Below, piece after piece: positions 1 through 10,227 of a stretch of 64,000 bases of DNA. The notes under the pieces were generated by a model. The model saw nothing but the letters and a program-made list of their open reading frames with translations. It had not been told where the DNA came from and searched no databases. Source of the stretch: an uncultured Litoreibacter sp. (GTDB lineage Bacteria > Pseudomonadota > Alphaproteobacteria > Rhodobacterales > Rhodobacteraceae); assembly GCA_947504205.1 (NCBI GenBank), contig CANNGL010000003.1:248001-312000 (forward strand), written 5' to 3'. Position numbers and translations under genes: made by a program. Position 1 is the first letter of the stretch. Each line of letters begins with the position of its first letter.

Positions 1-624
1 GCCCGCAAGAGTTTTGCCTATGGCGTCAATGGCAAACCCACACCCCATGCCGCGCTTTTGCAGAAAGCTTTGAAAGACGTGGATCTGGCCTATCAGAACC
101 TCGAATCCGTCGAATTGGGAGTGACCACGGTCGATCACTACTTTGACACGCTGGGCGGCATCTCTCGCGCTGTGAAGCGGGCGAAGGGCGAGGCTGCGCC
201 GGTCTATATCGGTGATCAGACCCGCGGCGAGGGCAAGGTCCGCACATTGCAGGAGCAGGTCGCGCTTGAGACGCGGTCCCGTCAGCTCAACCCAAAATAT
301 TTCGAGGGCTTGCTGAAGCACGGTCATGAAGGTGTGCGCCAGATCGAAGCGAGCGTCACCAACACCCTGGGATGGTCCGCGACAACCGGGCAGGTGGACC
401 CTTGGGTGTATCAACGTCTGAGCGAGACTTTTGTTCTGGACGAGGAGATGCGCCAGCGCTTGGCGCGGCTCAACCCGGCGGCCAGCGCGCGGATGGCGAA
501 CCGGCTGATCGAAGCACATGAACGAAACTATTGGCAGCCGGATGATGCGACGTTGGATGCGCTTCAGGCGGGTGCGGATGAATTGGAAGATGCGCTGGAA
601 GGCGTGGGAGTTGCGGCAGAATAG
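1..624 (+). CDS. bchH: Magnesium chelatase subunit H (BchH), C-terminal part
   Basis: This is the last 207 residues of the large subunit that binds protoporphyrin IX and, with BchI and BchD, inserts Mg2+ at the first committed step of bacteriochlorophyll synthesis. The reading frame is open from base 1, so the gene begins outside the window. The visible part carries the conserved CobN/BchH C-terminal sequence, including SFAYGVNGKP, YFDTLGGISR, NPKYFEGLLKHG and a TSATTGQVDPWVY-like stretch (here WSATTGQVDPWVY). It stops 27 bases before bchL, on the same strand, as in other proteobacterial photosynthesis clusters. The soluble cytoplasmic role and operon position are known for the family; only the C-terminus can be checked here. 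Confidence 0.96.
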   Translation, partial: ARKSFAYGVNGKPTPHAALLQKALKDVDLAYQNLESVELGVTTVDHYFDTLGGISRAVKRAKGEAAPVYIGDQTRGEGKVRTLQEQVALETRSRQLNPKYFEGLLKHGHEGVRQIEASVTNTLGWSATTGQVDPWVYQRLSETFVLDEEMRQRLARLNPAASARMANRLIEAHERNYWQPDDATLDALQAGADELEDALEGVGVAAE

Positions 625-1547
<923 letters not shown>

Positions 1548-1548
<1 letters not shown>

Positions 1549-2255
1549 TGCATCTGGCTGACGCCAAATATCAGCGCACACGCGCTCGGGTTGAAGATTA
1601 CTTTGACCGCACCGCGACCAAAACCTGGGAGCGGTTGACCTCTGATGCGCCTGTTTCTGGCATTCGTGCGACGGTGCGTGCTGGTCGGGATCGGATGCGG
1701 ACGATGATGCTTGAGCAATTGCCCGAGAACCTGACAGGTCAGCGGGTGCTTGATGCGGGATGCGGCACAGGTGCGCTGGCAATCGAGATGGCGGGTCGAG
1801 GGGCCGAGGTCGTGGCGATCGACATCTCTCCATCTCTTATTAAAATCGCGTCTGACCGGACACCCGGTCGCCTGACATCCAAGATCACCTATCTTGCTGG
1901 TGATTTGTCCGATCCGTCCCTTGGCAAGTTTGATCACGTCTGTGCCATGGACAGTCTGATTTACTATGAACGGACTGAAATAGGCTCTATCCTTGCCCAA
2001 TTCAGCCCTCGTGTTTCGTCCAGTATCGTTTTCACACTGCCGCCGCGCACGGCGCTTCTGATGGCCATGTGGCGCGTCGGGAAGCTGTTCCCGCGCTCTG
2101 ACCGCTCGCCGGTTATGGTGCCTCACACAGCTCAGGGGATCGCAATGGCGGCGCGCGCGTCATCGGCCAAGGGTGGTCTAATCCCGATCGAGACGGTCAA
2201 TTCAGGCTTTTATCATTCGTCACTCTACCGGTTTGAAACGGAGGTGCGCGCATGA
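1548..2255 (+). CDS. bchM: Magnesium-protoporphyrin IX methyltransferase (BchM)
   Basis: BchM transfers a methyl group from S-adenosylmethionine to the C13 propionate of Mg-protoporphyrin IX, giving the substrate of AcsF. The 235-residue protein is a class I methyltransferase with the SAM motif VLDAGCGTGAL at about residues 67-77 and a following acidic motif I-post VVAIDIS. The C-terminal RFETEVRA is typical of the family. I use the ATG at 1548; a TTG one codon earlier also stays in frame. The start overlaps the bchL stop by one base and its own stop overlaps lhaA as ATGA, so it sits in a coupled bchL-bchM-lhaA run. Confidence 0.95.
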
Positions 2256-3688
2256 GCCAGGCTGCCTCCGTTCTGAAACAGATGACGATCAAGATGCTGC
2301 CCTTCAGCGATGCGGCCAGCGACGATCTTCCCATTGGACAGCTTTTGCGGCTGTCCCTGTTTCAAATCTCGGTAGGCATGGCCGCCGTCATGCTTCTGGG
2401 CACGCTCAACCGCGTCATGATCGTTGAGCTCAGCGTTCCTGCATTCCTAGTCGCTTGCATGATCGCCCTGCCGGTTCTGATTGCACCCTTCCGCGCCCTC
2501 TTGGGATTCCGGTCCGATACATACCGCTCCGCCATTGGTTGGAAGCGCATTCCCTATCTCTGGTTTGGCACGCTCTGGCAGATGGGGGGGCTCGCCATAA
2601 TGCCAATGAGCTTGCTGGTTCTTGGCGGTGATGTTGTTCACGATATCCCATTTGCCGGCGAAGTGCTCGCGGCTTTGGCCTTCGTGATGACGGGCCTGGG
2701 GATGCACATGACCCAGACTGCGGGTCTTGCACTTGCGGCCGACCGGGCCACAGACGAAACGCGCCCCCGCGTGGTCGCACTTCTTTATGTCATGTTCCTG
2801 ATTGGTATGGGACTGTCTGCGGTGATCGTGGGCTACCTGCTACGGGATTTCGGCAATATCCGCTTGATCCAGGTTGTTCAGGGCACAGCCGTTGTCACGA
2901 TGGTTCTGAATGTCATCGCTCTTTGGAAACAGGAAAACATCCGCCCGATGAGCGCCGCTGAACGCGCGCAACCGCGCCCAAAATTTCAGGACGCCTGGAA
3001 AGACTTTACCGCAGGTGGGCAAGCCGGGCGCCTGATCGTCGTTGTCGCTTTGGGAACGCTCGCGTTCAATATGCAGGACGTCCTTCTGGAGCCATATGGT
3101 GGCGAAATTCTGGGCTTGTCTGTCAGCGCCACCACGCTTCTTACCGCGCTTTGGGCGATGGGTGCTTTGATCGGTTTCGGACTGGCCGCCAGATGGCTTT
3201 CCACCGGAACAGACCCTTTTCGCATGGCCGGTCGCGGGCTTCTCTTTGGTTTGGTCGCGTTCTGCGCTGTTATCTTCTCGGCCCCCATGAACAGCCCGAC
3301 GATCTTTTTCGCAGGCGCTGGTCTCATCGGGTTCGGAGGTGGTCTTTTTTCGGTGTCGACACTGACGGCAGCAATGACGATGCCGGCCGAAGGGCTGGCT
3401 GGGCGCGGTCTGGCGCTTGGGGTCTGGGGCGCTGCGCAGGCGACGGCGGCGGGGCTTGGCGTCGCGATTGGTGGCACGGTGCGCGACGTGGTGAACGCCG
3501 CAGCAACATCTGGACAATTGGGGGAAGCGATGGCGTCCCCCGCGACGGGCTACTCGGTCGTGTATCACATCGAGATCGCTCTGATTTTTGCAACTCTTAT
3601 CGCGCTTGGGCCGCTGGTGAAGTCCGGGCGCACAACATCAACCACGGGTGGATCAGCCAAGATCGGGCTTGCTGATTTTCCCACATGA
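2252..3688 (+). CDS. lhaA: PucC-family light-harvesting 1 assembly protein LhaA
   Basis: This is a 478-residue polytopic membrane protein of the PucC/bacteriochlorophyll delivery branch of the major facilitator fold, with about twelve hydrophobic segments. Characteristic family blocks are visible: APFRALLGFRSDTYRS, GWKRIPYLWFGTLWQMGG, GLGMHMTQTAGLALAADRA and FNMQDVLLEPYGGEILG. Family members placed directly upstream of puhA (LhaA, formerly F1696 in Rhodobacter) are needed for normal LH1 assembly, and this position is kept here, which is why I prefer LhaA over PucC. Its ATG overlaps the bchM stop (ATGA). puhA follows after 33 bases. Confidence 0.92.
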   Translation: MSQAASVLKQMTIKMLPFSDAASDDLPIGQLLRLSLFQISVGMAAVMLLGTLNRVMIVELSVPAFLVACMIALPVLIAPFRALLGFRSDTYRSAIGWKRIPYLWFGTLWQMGGLAIMPMSLLVLGGDVVHDIPFAGEVLAALAFVMTGLGMHMTQTAGLALAADRATDETRPRVVALLYVMFLIGMGLSAVIVGYLLRDFGNIRLIQVVQGTAVVTMVLNVIALWKQENIRPMSAAERAQPRPKFQDAWKDFTAGGQAGRLIVVVALGTLAFNMQDVLLEPYGGEILGLSVSATTLLTALWAMGALIGFGLAARWLSTGTDPFRMAGRGLLFGLVAFCAVIFSAPMNSPTIFFAGAGLIGFGGGLFSVSTLTAAMTMPAEGLAGRGLALGVWGAAQATAAGLGVAIGGTVRDVVNAAATSGQLGEAMASPATGYSVVYHIEIALIFATLIALGPLVKSGRTTSTTGGSAKIGLADFPT

Positions 3689-3721
3689 CAAACTCAATGC
3701 GTTCAACCCCCGGAGGATAAA

Positions 3722-4492
3722 ATGGTAGACCCATTCTTTGGCAATTTCGATCTGGCCTCGCTCAGCCTTTGGCTGTTCTGGGCCTTCTTCGCCCTGCTGA
3801 TTTATTACCTGCAGACAGAGAACATGCGCGAAGGTTATCCGCTCGAAGATGATGACGGTAAACCTGCAGCCAATCAGGGACCTTTCCCGGTGCCTGAGCC
3901 CAAAACATTCATTCTGCCCCACGGCAAAGGCACCAAGACCGTGCCAGATCTTCAGCCCGAAGGGCGCGAAGTGGCCTTGAAACGCACGAATGCGGCGAAC
4001 GGCTTTCCGTTCGAGCCCACAGGCGATCCGATGGTTGATGGGGTGGGTCCTGCCTCTTGGGCGCCGCGCGAAGATGTGCCGGAACTTGATGGGCATGGAC
4101 ATCCAAAAATCGTTCCCATGAGTGGCGCCGACAGTTTCGTTGTCGCGGCGGGCCGCGATCCACGCGGATTGCCGGTTCAGGCGGGCGACGGTGAGATCGT
4201 CGGAAGCATCAGCGACATGTGGATTGACGAGCCGGAACAGTTGGTTCGCTATCTTGAAATCGACCTCAACAAAGAGGGCGGCTCTGGAAAGCGACTGGTT
4301 CCGATGCAACTGGCACAGATCAAGTCGGACCGTGTGTCGATCCATGCCATCTTTGGCAAGCACTTTGCCAATGTGCCTCGCACCAAGTCCAACAATCAGG
4401 TGACCAAGCTCGAGGAAGAGAAAATCTGCGCCTACTACTCAGGCGGCAAGCTCTACGCCTCTGAAGCGCGGCAGGAACCGCAGCTCGGATAA
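3722..4492 (+). CDS. puhA: Photosynthetic reaction centre H subunit (PuhA)
   Basis: PuhA caps the cytoplasmic face of the L-M reaction centre and shapes proton delivery to the secondary quinone. The 256-residue protein has the usual layout: a short periplasmic N-terminus, one membrane helix at about residues 12-31 ([19 protein letters not shown]), the conserved [10 protein letters not shown] after the helix, and a PRC-barrel cytoplasmic domain with [17 protein letters not shown] and [15 protein letters not shown]. Length matches Rhodobacter PuhA (about 260). A GGAGG ribosome site lies just upstream (CCCGGAGGATAAAATG). It is followed nine bases later by puhB. Confidence 0.97.
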   Translation: MVDPFFGNFDLASLSLWLFWAFFALLIYYLQTENMREGYPLEDDDGKPAANQGPFPVPEPKTFILPHGKGTKTVPDLQPEGREVALKRTNAANGFPFEPTGDPMVDGVGPASWAPREDVPELDGHGHPKIVPMSGADSFVVAAGRDPRGLPVQAGDGEIVGSISDMWIDEPEQLVRYLEIDLNKEGGSGKRLVPMQLAQIKSDRVSIHAIFGKHFANVPRTKSNNQVTKLEEEKICAYYSGGKLYASEARQEPQLG

Positions 4493-4501
4493 GGAAACAC
4501 C

Positions 4502-5137
4502 ATGTCCCACGACGATTTTGAAATAGAACCCGTACCCGGTCTTCCGGAATTGCCACCAGAGGGCGAACGCATCCTCTGGCAGGGCAAACCGGATTGGTGG
4601 GCGTTGGCTCGTGAGAGCCTCAACCTGTATTGGGTAATGGGGTATTTCGTGTTGTTGGGGGCATGGCGCTCTGTTTCGCTTGCTGGATTTCAACCATTGG
4701 GTATCGCGCTTTGGGGCGCGTTGCCGTTTTTGATTTTGGGCGTGATCGCCTGTGCAATCTTGGCGGTCATTGCTTGGGTCATGGCATGGGCCACGGTCTA
4801 TACGGTCACGAACAAGCGCGTGGCCATGCGTATTGGGGCGGCGCTGAACGTGACGCTCAATCTACCTTACAAGTGGATCGGCTCTGTCGATCTGGACCTT
4901 CGGAAAAGCGGCACGGGAACGGTGGCGCTGGATCTGATGGACGACGGCGTAACGAAGCTCAGCTATCTGACCTGCTGGCCACATGTACGCCCCTGGAAGA
5001 TGAATCCAACGCAACCCGCTTTGCGCTGCATCAAAGACGCAGAGCAGGTGGCGGGTATTGTGGCAGACGCGGCCCGAACGCAGGTCGCCATGCCGCAAGT
5101 GCGCAAAACTGTGCCGGAGGCCATTCCGGCAGAATAA
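4502..5137 (+). CDS. puhB: Photosynthetic complex assembly protein PuhB
   Basis: PuhB is a membrane protein that helps assemble the reaction centre in Rhodobacter. The 211-residue product starts with a soluble stretch containing LPPEGERILWQGKPDWWALA, then about three hydrophobic segments between residues 40 and 105, and a bacterial pleckstrin-homology-like region marked by YTVTNKRVAMRIG. The C-terminal half includes SYLTCWPHVRPWKMNPTQPALRC, typical of PuhB. It lies between puhA and puhC as in other purple bacteria. The function comes from family knowledge; the order and sequence blocks are seen directly. Confidence 0.93.
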   Translation: MSHDDFEIEPVPGLPELPPEGERILWQGKPDWWALARESLNLYWVMGYFVLLGAWRSVSLAGFQPLGIALWGALPFLILGVIACAILAVIAWVMAWATVYTVTNKRVAMRIGAALNVTLNLPYKWIGSVDLDLRKSGTGTVALDLMDDGVTKLSYLTCWPHVRPWKMNPTQPALRCIKDAEQVAGIVADAARTQVAMPQVRKTVPEAIPAE

Positions 5138-5150
5138 CGGGAGAGAAGAC

Positions 5151-5606
5151 ATGAGCGAGCAACAGCTAGCCGAACGCGATCGCGAGATGATCCCAACACG
5201 CCTGCTCTGGGCAATGTTGGCGCTTGTCGTGGTGTGTTTTGGTGTCGCTGCGATGGCCTCGCTGACGGATCGTCCTCTTGAAGCAATGCCCCCGACACTG
5301 CCTGTCGTACAGGAACGCGAAATCCGGATCTTTGCAGAGATGTCCGGCGCGGCTCGGGTGGAGGATAGTTCAGGCTCTGTTATTGCGGATCTCGATCCCA
5401 CAAAAGGTGGTTTTATCGCCGGTGTGGGTCGGGTTCTTGTGCGCGAACGCGGCAAGCTCGGGCTCGACCCGACGCTTCCCATTCGTCTTATTCAGTATTC
5501 CGACGGGCGGCTTGCCCTGCGCGATGATCACACGCCCTGGCGTGCCGAATTGCGTGGATTTGGGCAAACGAACGAAGCCGCCTTTTATTCACTTCTAAGC
5601 AACTGA
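5151..5606 (+). CDS. puhC: Photosynthetic complex assembly protein PuhC
   Basis: PuhC is a membrane-anchored protein that affects reaction centre-LH1 organisation in Rhodobacter capsulatus. The 151-residue product has a cytoplasmic N-terminus, a single membrane helix at about residues 17-38 (LLWAMLALVVVCFGVAAMA) and a periplasmic domain with GGFIAGVGRVLVRERG and the C-terminal FGQTNEAAFYSLL. The frame is open further upstream into puhB, but the ATG at 5151 is preceded by a good ribosome site (ACGGGAGAGAAGAC) and gives the usual family start, so the longer reading is not used. It lies 13 bases after puhB. Confidence 0.92.
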   Translation: MSEQQLAERDREMIPTRLLWAMLALVVVCFGVAAMASLTDRPLEAMPPTLPVVQEREIRIFAEMSGAARVEDSSGSVIADLDPTKGGFIAGVGRVLVRERGKLGLDPTLPIRLIQYSDGRLALRDDHTPWRAELRGFGQTNEAAFYSLLSN

Positions 5607-5619
5607 CGGGAGACAGTTC

Positions 5620-5916
5620 ATGGGAATTTTTACCAAGGAGAAGGAGACCGCCCCGTGTGAGGTGGAGGTCAGTCATAAATTTGAAAGCCTGCATGCGCAT
5701 GTGAAGTTTCTGAACGGGGCCGTCATTGGCCCAGGTGATGAGGTTCTGGTGCATGGGGAACCGGTGATGGCGCCCTATGGCGAGATTGTCACCGAAGAGC
5801 GCACGGCCACGATTACGCGCGCCAGCGCGGTGGAGCGGCTTTGGACCCGCATGACCGGAGATCTGGAGTTCATGGAGCTCTGCGAGTTCTCGTTCTCCGA
5901 GGAGGTACGGCTATGA
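5620..5916 (+). CDS. Conserved small photosynthesis-cluster protein of unknown function
   Basis: A 98-residue soluble protein between puhC and acsF. It has no membrane segment or signal peptide; visible blocks are HAHVKFLNGAVIGPGDEVLVHGE and EERTATITRASAVERLWTRM, and the C-terminus is acidic (ELCEFSFSEEV). The GDEVLVHG stretch looks like a small beta-barrel or lipoyl-like hairpin, but I do not claim a fold. A gene in this position in Rhodobacter has been called puhD; I cannot confirm homology from the sequence, so no symbol is given. It has a ribosome site (ACGGGAGACAGTTC) and overlaps acsF as ATGA, so it is expressed with the cyclase. A role linked to AcsF or to reaction-centre assembly is inference. 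Confidence 0.85.
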   Translation: MGIFTKEKETAPCEVEVSHKFESLHAHVKFLNGAVIGPGDEVLVHGEPVMAPYGEIVTEERTATITRASAVERLWTRMTGDLEFMELCEFSFSEEVRL

Positions 5917-7073
5917 ATATTCAGAACCCGCACGCCGCTGACACGACGAACATGCAAGCCAAGCACACCGCCGACGCCACGACTGTCGAAGAAGGTCTTG
6001 CAATCGCCGAGGCGCAGGACAAGCAGTATAACGACGAAATGGCGACCGAAACCGCGATGCAGAACACCCTTCTGACGCCGCGCTTTTACACCACCGATTT
6101 CGACGAGATGGATGCGATTGACGTGAGCCCGGTGCGCGAAGACTGGGACAAGCTGATTGCCCAGATGCTTGCAGACCCTAACAAGGGCCATTTCAAGAAA
6201 AACGAGGATTGGGATCATATTGATTGGGATGGGATGGACCCCGACCTGAAGAAGGAATTCATCGACTTCCTGATTTCGTCCTGCACGGCCGAGTTTTCGG
6301 GATGTGTGCTTTACAAGGAGATGAAGCGCCGCGGGAACAACAAAGATATCACCCAGCTCTTCCAACTTATGGCGCGAGACGAAGCACGTCATGCCGGTTT
6401 CATCAACGATGCTCTGCGCGAAGCCGGTCTTCGTGTGAATCTCGGCTTTCTGACGCAAGCCAAGAAATACACCTATTTCCGGCCCAAGTTCATCTACTAC
6501 GCGACCTATCTGTCGGAGAAGATTGGCTACGCGCGCTACATCACGATCTATCGCCATCTTGAGGCGCATCCGGAGCATCGCTTCCACCCGATCTTCAAGT
6601 GGTTCAAGGAGTGGTGCAACGATGAGTTCAGCCATGGTGAGGCCTTCGCGCTTCTGATGAAAACCGATCCAAAACTGACGTCCGGCATCAATGTCTGGTG
6701 GATCAAGTTCTTCCTGACGGCGGTCTATGCCACGATGTATGTGCGCGACCACCAACGGCCTGCTTTCCATGAAGCGCTGGGTGTCGACCCGGACTGGTAT
6801 GCGCATGAGGTTTTCACCAAAACCTCAGAGCTGTCCAAACAGATTTTCCCGATCACGCTGGACATCGATCACCCGCGCTGGCAGCCGACATTGGAGAAAC
6901 TGCACCGCGCCAATGTGAAGATCGCCGAGGCGAAGGAGCAGGGCGGCATTGCCGGAAGGCTGAAACAGCTTTCAGGCTCTATTTCAGCCGGAACGGCTTT
7001 CATGTCGCTCTTCACCATTCCAACCAAGAAACACGAGGTTCCGGAAAATCCGCGCCTCGTGCCCTGCTACTGA
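5913..7073 (+). CDS. acsF: Mg-protoporphyrin IX monomethyl ester oxidative cyclase (AcsF)
   Basis: AcsF is the oxygen-dependent diiron enzyme that forms the isocyclic E ring of bacteriochlorophyll. In the 386-residue product the diiron ligands can be placed at E127 (CTAEFSG), E157 and H160 (RDEARH), and E238/H241 (NDEFSHGEAF), in the spacing of the family. The frame continues upstream to 5841, but the ATG at 5913 has a GAGGAGG ribosome site ending seven bases before it and overlaps the preceding stop as ATGA. Its presence, with no anaerobic bchE in the window, fits pigment synthesis under air. puhE follows one base after the stop. Confidence 0.96.
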   Translation: MNIQNPHAADTTNMQAKHTADATTVEEGLAIAEAQDKQYNDEMATETAMQNTLLTPRFYTTDFDEMDAIDVSPVREDWDKLIAQMLADPNKGHFKKNEDWDHIDWDGMDPDLKKEFIDFLISSCTAEFSGCVLYKEMKRRGNNKDITQLFQLMARDEARHAGFINDALREAGLRVNLGFLTQAKKYTYFRPKFIYYATYLSEKIGYARYITIYRHLEAHPEHRFHPIFKWFKEWCNDEFSHGEAFALLMKTDPKLTSGINVWWIKFFLTAVYATMYVRDHQRPAFHEALGVDPDWYAHEVFTKTSELSKQIFPITLDIDHPRWQPTLEKLHRANVKIAEAKEQGGIAGRLKQLSGSISAGTAFMSLFTIPTKKHEVPENPRLVPCY

Positions 7074-7074
7074 C

Positions 7075-7884
7075 ATGCTGGCCAGCCCTTGGATCGCAGC
7101 CCTCGCGGCATTCTTCCTCTGGTGGTTTTCCACCGGGGTGATCCTTGTGCTGGTTCGTCATTCTGACAAAAACTCCAAGAACCTGGAGGCCACGATATTG
7201 GGCCTCCCGATCCTTGCGCTGGGATGTGCAGGGATATGGAGCAGTCTGGACAGCACCACGGCCGCAGGAGCCTATCTGGCATTCGTATCTGCGATTGCCG
7301 TTTGGGGGTGGATCGAACTGGCGTTTCTGACCGGTGTCATCACCGGACCAAATCGCTCCGAACTTCCGCCAGGTACTCCAGAGTGGCAGCGCTTTATCCG
7401 GGCGTGGGGCACGATTGCCTACCATGAAATGCTGCTGGTCGCTGTGCTTATCGGTTTGGGCCTGATCGCCATTGCGGAGCCCAACCCGTTTGGCTTCTGG
7501 ACATTTGCGGTCCTGTTCTTTGCCCGCATCTCGGCAAAGCTGAACCTGTTTCTTGGCGTACCGAAGATCAATCTGGAGTTTCTGCCAAGCGTGCTCTCCC
7601 ATCTGCCAAGCCACTTCCGGATTGCGCGTATCAACTGGCTGTTTCCAGCCTCTGTCACAGCGCTCAGCTTTGCTGTGGCCTGCTGGCTGGAACGGATTTA
7701 CGCGAGCACCACCAACGGTGACGTGATTGGATTTACATTGCTCGCCGCGTTAACTGCGCTGGCGTTGTTAGAACATTGGCTGATGGTGCTGCCATTGCCT
7801 GATGAAAAACTCTGGCGGTGGATGCTGCCGGAAAAACCGGACAAAACGACCAACAGACCAAGCGAGGAAGCCCATGGAGTTTGA
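7075..7884 (+). CDS. puhE: Photosynthetic complex assembly protein PuhE (DUF3623)
   Basis: A 269-residue integral membrane protein with about seven hydrophobic segments, matching the PuhE/DUF3623 family by position and by blocks such as [25 protein letters not shown] and [24 protein letters not shown]. PuhE modulates reaction-centre and bacteriochlorophyll levels in Rhodobacter. The ATG at 7075 is one base after the acsF stop and the 3' end overlaps the hemA start by 11 bases, so acsF, puhE and hemA are likely one translationally linked set. The exact molecular role of PuhE is not established. Confidence 0.92.
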   Translation: MLASPWIAALAAFFLWWFSTGVILVLVRHSDKNSKNLEATILGLPILALGCAGIWSSLDSTTAAGAYLAFVSAIAVWGWIELAFLTGVITGPNRSELPPGTPEWQRFIRAWGTIAYHEMLLVAVLIGLGLIAIAEPNPFGFWTFAVLFFARISAKLNLFLGVPKINLEFLPSVLSHLPSHFRIARINWLFPASVTALSFAVACWLERIYASTTNGDVIGFTLLAALTALALLEHWLMVLPLPDEKLWRWMLPEKPDKTTNRPSEEAHGV

Positions 7885-9085
7885 CAGCCTGTTCAACGCC
7901 CAGCTCGATCAACTTAAGGAAGAGGGGAATTACCGCATCTTCGCCGAGTTAGAGCGTCATTGTGGGGACTTCCCGAAAGCTAAGAACCATTCTGACGGCG
8001 CTGATGAAGTGACCGTATGGTGTTCCAACGACTATCTGGGCATGGGGCAGAACGAAAAAGTTCGCCAAGCCATGAAAGATGCCATCGACCAATATGGTGC
8101 AGGCGCTGGCGGTACGCGGAATATCTCGGGCACGAACCACGCCCATTGCGAACTGGAAAAAGAACTCGCCGATCTGCATGGCAAGGAATCCGCGCTGTTG
8201 TTCACGTCAGGCTATGTCTCGAACTGGGCGGCACTCAGCACACTGGGCGCGCGCCTGCCCAATGCGGTGATCCTGTCAGATGAGCTCAATCACGCCTCGA
8301 TGATTGAGGGTATGCGCCACTCTCGCGCGCAAAAGGTCATCTGGAAGCATAACGATGTCGAAGATCTGGATCGCAAGCTTGCGGCGTTGCCCGCCAATGC
8401 CACCAAGATCGTCGCGTTTGAAAGCGTTTACTCTATGGACGGCGATATCGCGCCGATCCGCGAGATCGTTGAAGTTGCCGAAAAACATGGCGCCTTGACC
8501 TATCTGGACGAAGTGCACGCTGTTGGTCTCTATGGCCCGCGCGGCGGTGGGATCTCCGAGCGCGAAGGCGTCGCCGACCGGATTACGCTGATCGAAGGCA
8601 CGCTCGGCAAAGCCTATGGTGTGGTCGGCGGTTACATCACGGGGTCCGAGGCGCTGTGTGACTTTATCCGCTCCTTTGCCTCTGGTTTTATCTTTACGAC
8701 TGCATTGCCGCCGGCTGTGGCAGCGGCTGCCAAAACATCAATCCGCCATCTCAAGGAAAGCTCTGAGGAGCGGATGGCCCAACGTCGACAGGTCGCACTT
8801 CTGCGCAAACTGCTCGACCAGCGCGGTATTCCGCACCTCGATAACCCGAGCCATATCATCCCTGTGATGATCAAGGATCCGGTGAAATGTCGTCAATTGG
8901 CCGATATTTTGATGGCCGATTACGGGATTTACGTGCAGCCGATTAATTACCCGACGGTTCCCAAAGGCACGGAACGGCTGCGGTTTACGCCATCTCCATT
9001 GCACAGCGACGCTGACATCACCCATTTGGTCGACGCGCTCACCGCTTTGTGGAAACAGTGTGCTCTGGCCCACGCGGTTGCATAA
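7874..9085 (+). CDS. hemA: 5-aminolevulinate synthase (HemA)
   Basis: This PLP enzyme condenses glycine with succinyl-CoA to 5-aminolevulinate, the entry to all tetrapyrroles (the C4 or Shemin route of alphaproteobacteria). The 403-residue protein has [37 protein letters not shown] and the PLP lysine in EGTLGKAYG at about K246. Length is normal. The open frame runs upstream to 7802 inside puhE, but the ATG at 7874 after GAGGAAGCCC gives the family start ([12 protein letters not shown]). Being inside the photosynthesis cluster suggests this copy serves bacteriochlorophyll; a second ALA synthase could exist elsewhere. Confidence 0.97.
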   Translation: MEFDSLFNAQLDQLKEEGNYRIFAELERHCGDFPKAKNHSDGADEVTVWCSNDYLGMGQNEKVRQAMKDAIDQYGAGAGGTRNISGTNHAHCELEKELADLHGKESALLFTSGYVSNWAALSTLGARLPNAVILSDELNHASMIEGMRHSRAQKVIWKHNDVEDLDRKLAALPANATKIVAFESVYSMDGDIAPIREIVEVAEKHGALTYLDEVHAVGLYGPRGGGISEREGVADRITLIEGTLGKAYGVVGGYITGSEALCDFIRSFASGFIFTTALPPAVAAAAKTSIRHLKESSEERMAQRRQVALLRKLLDQRGIPHLDNPSHIIPVMIKDPVKCRQLADILMADYGIYVQPINYPTVPKGTERLRFTPSPLHSDADITHLVDALTALWKQCALAHAVA

Positions 9086-9175
9086 ACTCTTCACGTCTCA
9101 CGAAAAATTGTGAACTTTACACTGCCGCTAAGCGTATTACTTATGTGATCCGAGCTACTCGAAGGGAGCCTACTT

Positions 9176-9628
9176 ATGAAATTTACAGCAATCGCTGCTC
9201 TATCAACGGCGCTTTTGGCTGCACCAGCATTCGCCGATGGCCACGCGACAGGCGACGCCGCTGAGGGCGAGAACGTCTTCAAGAAGTGCAAATCCTGCCA
9301 CATGATCACGGCTGAGGATGGCACAGCTATCCAAAAAGGCGGCAAAACAGGGCCAAACCTTTACGGTATTTTCGAGCGTATGCCCGGCTCGGTCGAGGAT
9401 TTCAGATACGGTAAATCCCTCGCCTCCATCGGTGAATCCGGTGCGGTTCCGGATGGATGGAACGAAGAACAGTTCGTCGCCTATGTGGCTGATCCAAAGA
9501 AATGGCTGCAAGAGGTGCTGGACGATCCCAAAGCGCGCTCCAAAATGTCTTTCAAGCTGAAGGATGGTGAAGACGCAGCAAATGTCTGGGCCTATCTGGT
9601 CTCGGTCGGTCCTGCGCCAGAAAGCTGA
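9176..9628 (+). CDS. cycA: Cytochrome c2 (CycA)
   Basis: A periplasmic class I cytochrome that shuttles electrons from cytochrome bc1 to the photo-oxidised reaction centre or to oxidase. The 150-residue precursor has a clear Sec signal peptide (MKFTAIAALSTALLAAPAFA, cut after residue 20), the heme motif CKSCH at residues 38-42, and a likely axial methionine at about M124 (SKMSF). Large-type c2 insertions are present, as in Rhodobacter. A ribosome site GAAGGGAG precedes the ATG. It is separated from hemA by 90 bases and followed by a strong terminator, so it closes the photosynthesis operon. Confidence 0.95.
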   Translation: MKFTAIAALSTALLAAPAFADGHATGDAAEGENVFKKCKSCHMITAEDGTAIQKGGKTGPNLYGIFERMPGSVEDFRYGKSLASIGESGAVPDGWNEEQFVAYVADPKKWLQEVLDDPKARSKMSFKLKDGEDAANVWAYLVSVGPAPES

Positions 9629-9649
9629 TCGCTGGGACATATGAAATTC

Positions 9650-9680
9650 AAGGGCGGTCCAAGCGGGCCGCCCTTTTCTT
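9650..9680 (+). terminator. Intrinsic terminator after cycA
   Basis: A GC-rich hairpin with arms GGGCGGTCC and GGGCCGCCC around a short loop, followed by TTTTCTT. It lies 22 bases after the cycA stop and before the oppositely oriented lipoprotein gene, so it may end transcription from both sides; the T-run favours the plus direction. Confidence 0.85.
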
Positions 9681-9682
9681 GT

Positions 9683-10213
9683 CTAGCAGTCTTCAATCTT
9701 CTCCAACTCGAAGACCTGAAGTACATCCGAAAGCGGCGCGTCACGAATAAGGTGGAAAAACCGTCCGTCCTCCTGCGTGCGCAAAAGCACTGACACCTGG
9801 TCCTGAAGGTCCAGCTCCTCCGTCGCTTTGCAGCCTTCAAAGCCAACGCTGATGCTGCCGGATGTCGCTTCTTCGTTTTCAGCCTCCCAGTCACGGATCA
9901 TGGCCTGCTGCGCGCGCAAGGTTGCCTGATCCTCCTGTGCAACGGCCAGGATCGTCAGCCCGTTCGCATCTTGCCGATGTTCAAGCTCATAGGCACCATC
10001 ACTCGACTGACCAGTGTCGCTTCGTTTGGCGTTGAAGCTGATCTGTGCCGTCCCTGGCTTGATCCGAACGCTTTCGGGTAAATCCAGCGCCACCGCCAAA
10101 TCGGCTGGGTCGCTTTCAAGCGGTGTCAGTTGATAAAGTTTGGCAATGCCGGAGGGGACGACGGCGCTACAGGCACTCAGAAGCAGGGCCAGTCCTAAAA
10201 TTTGAGGTTTCAT
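9683..10213 (-). CDS. Predicted lipoprotein of unknown function
   Basis: A 176-residue protein with a lipoprotein signal: MKPQILGLALLLSAC, lipobox LLSAC with the modified cysteine at residue 15. The mature part is mainly acidic and contains no catalytic motif that I recognise; a C53-like pair of cysteines appears near the end (EGCKATEE and IEDC). The frame is open upstream to 10588, but the signal peptide and the ribosome site TGGAGATATC place the start at 10213. It is transcribed divergently from the DUF2975/XRE pair, with a perfect inverted repeat exactly between them, which suggests common control by the XRE protein. Function unknown. Confidence 0.82.
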   Translation of the reverse strand: MKPQILGLALLLSACSAVVPSGIAKLYQLTPLESDPADLAVALDLPESVRIKPGTAQISFNAKRSDTGQSSDGAYELEHRQDANGLTILAVAQEDQATLRAQQAMIRDWEAENEEATSGSISVGFEGCKATEELDLQDQVSVLLRTQEDGRFFHLIRDAPLSDVLQVFELEKIEDC

Positions 10214-10227
10214 GATATCTCCATTGA

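Noticed and set aside
5775-6806. Minus-strand open frame of 343 codons opposite acsF
   Set aside because: Shadow of acsF; no known domain and no ribosome site.
9086-9175. Possible PpsR site (TGT-N12-ACA) upstream of cycA
   Set aside because: Only a TGT-N7-ACA is present (TGTGAACTTTACA), which does not match the known spacing.
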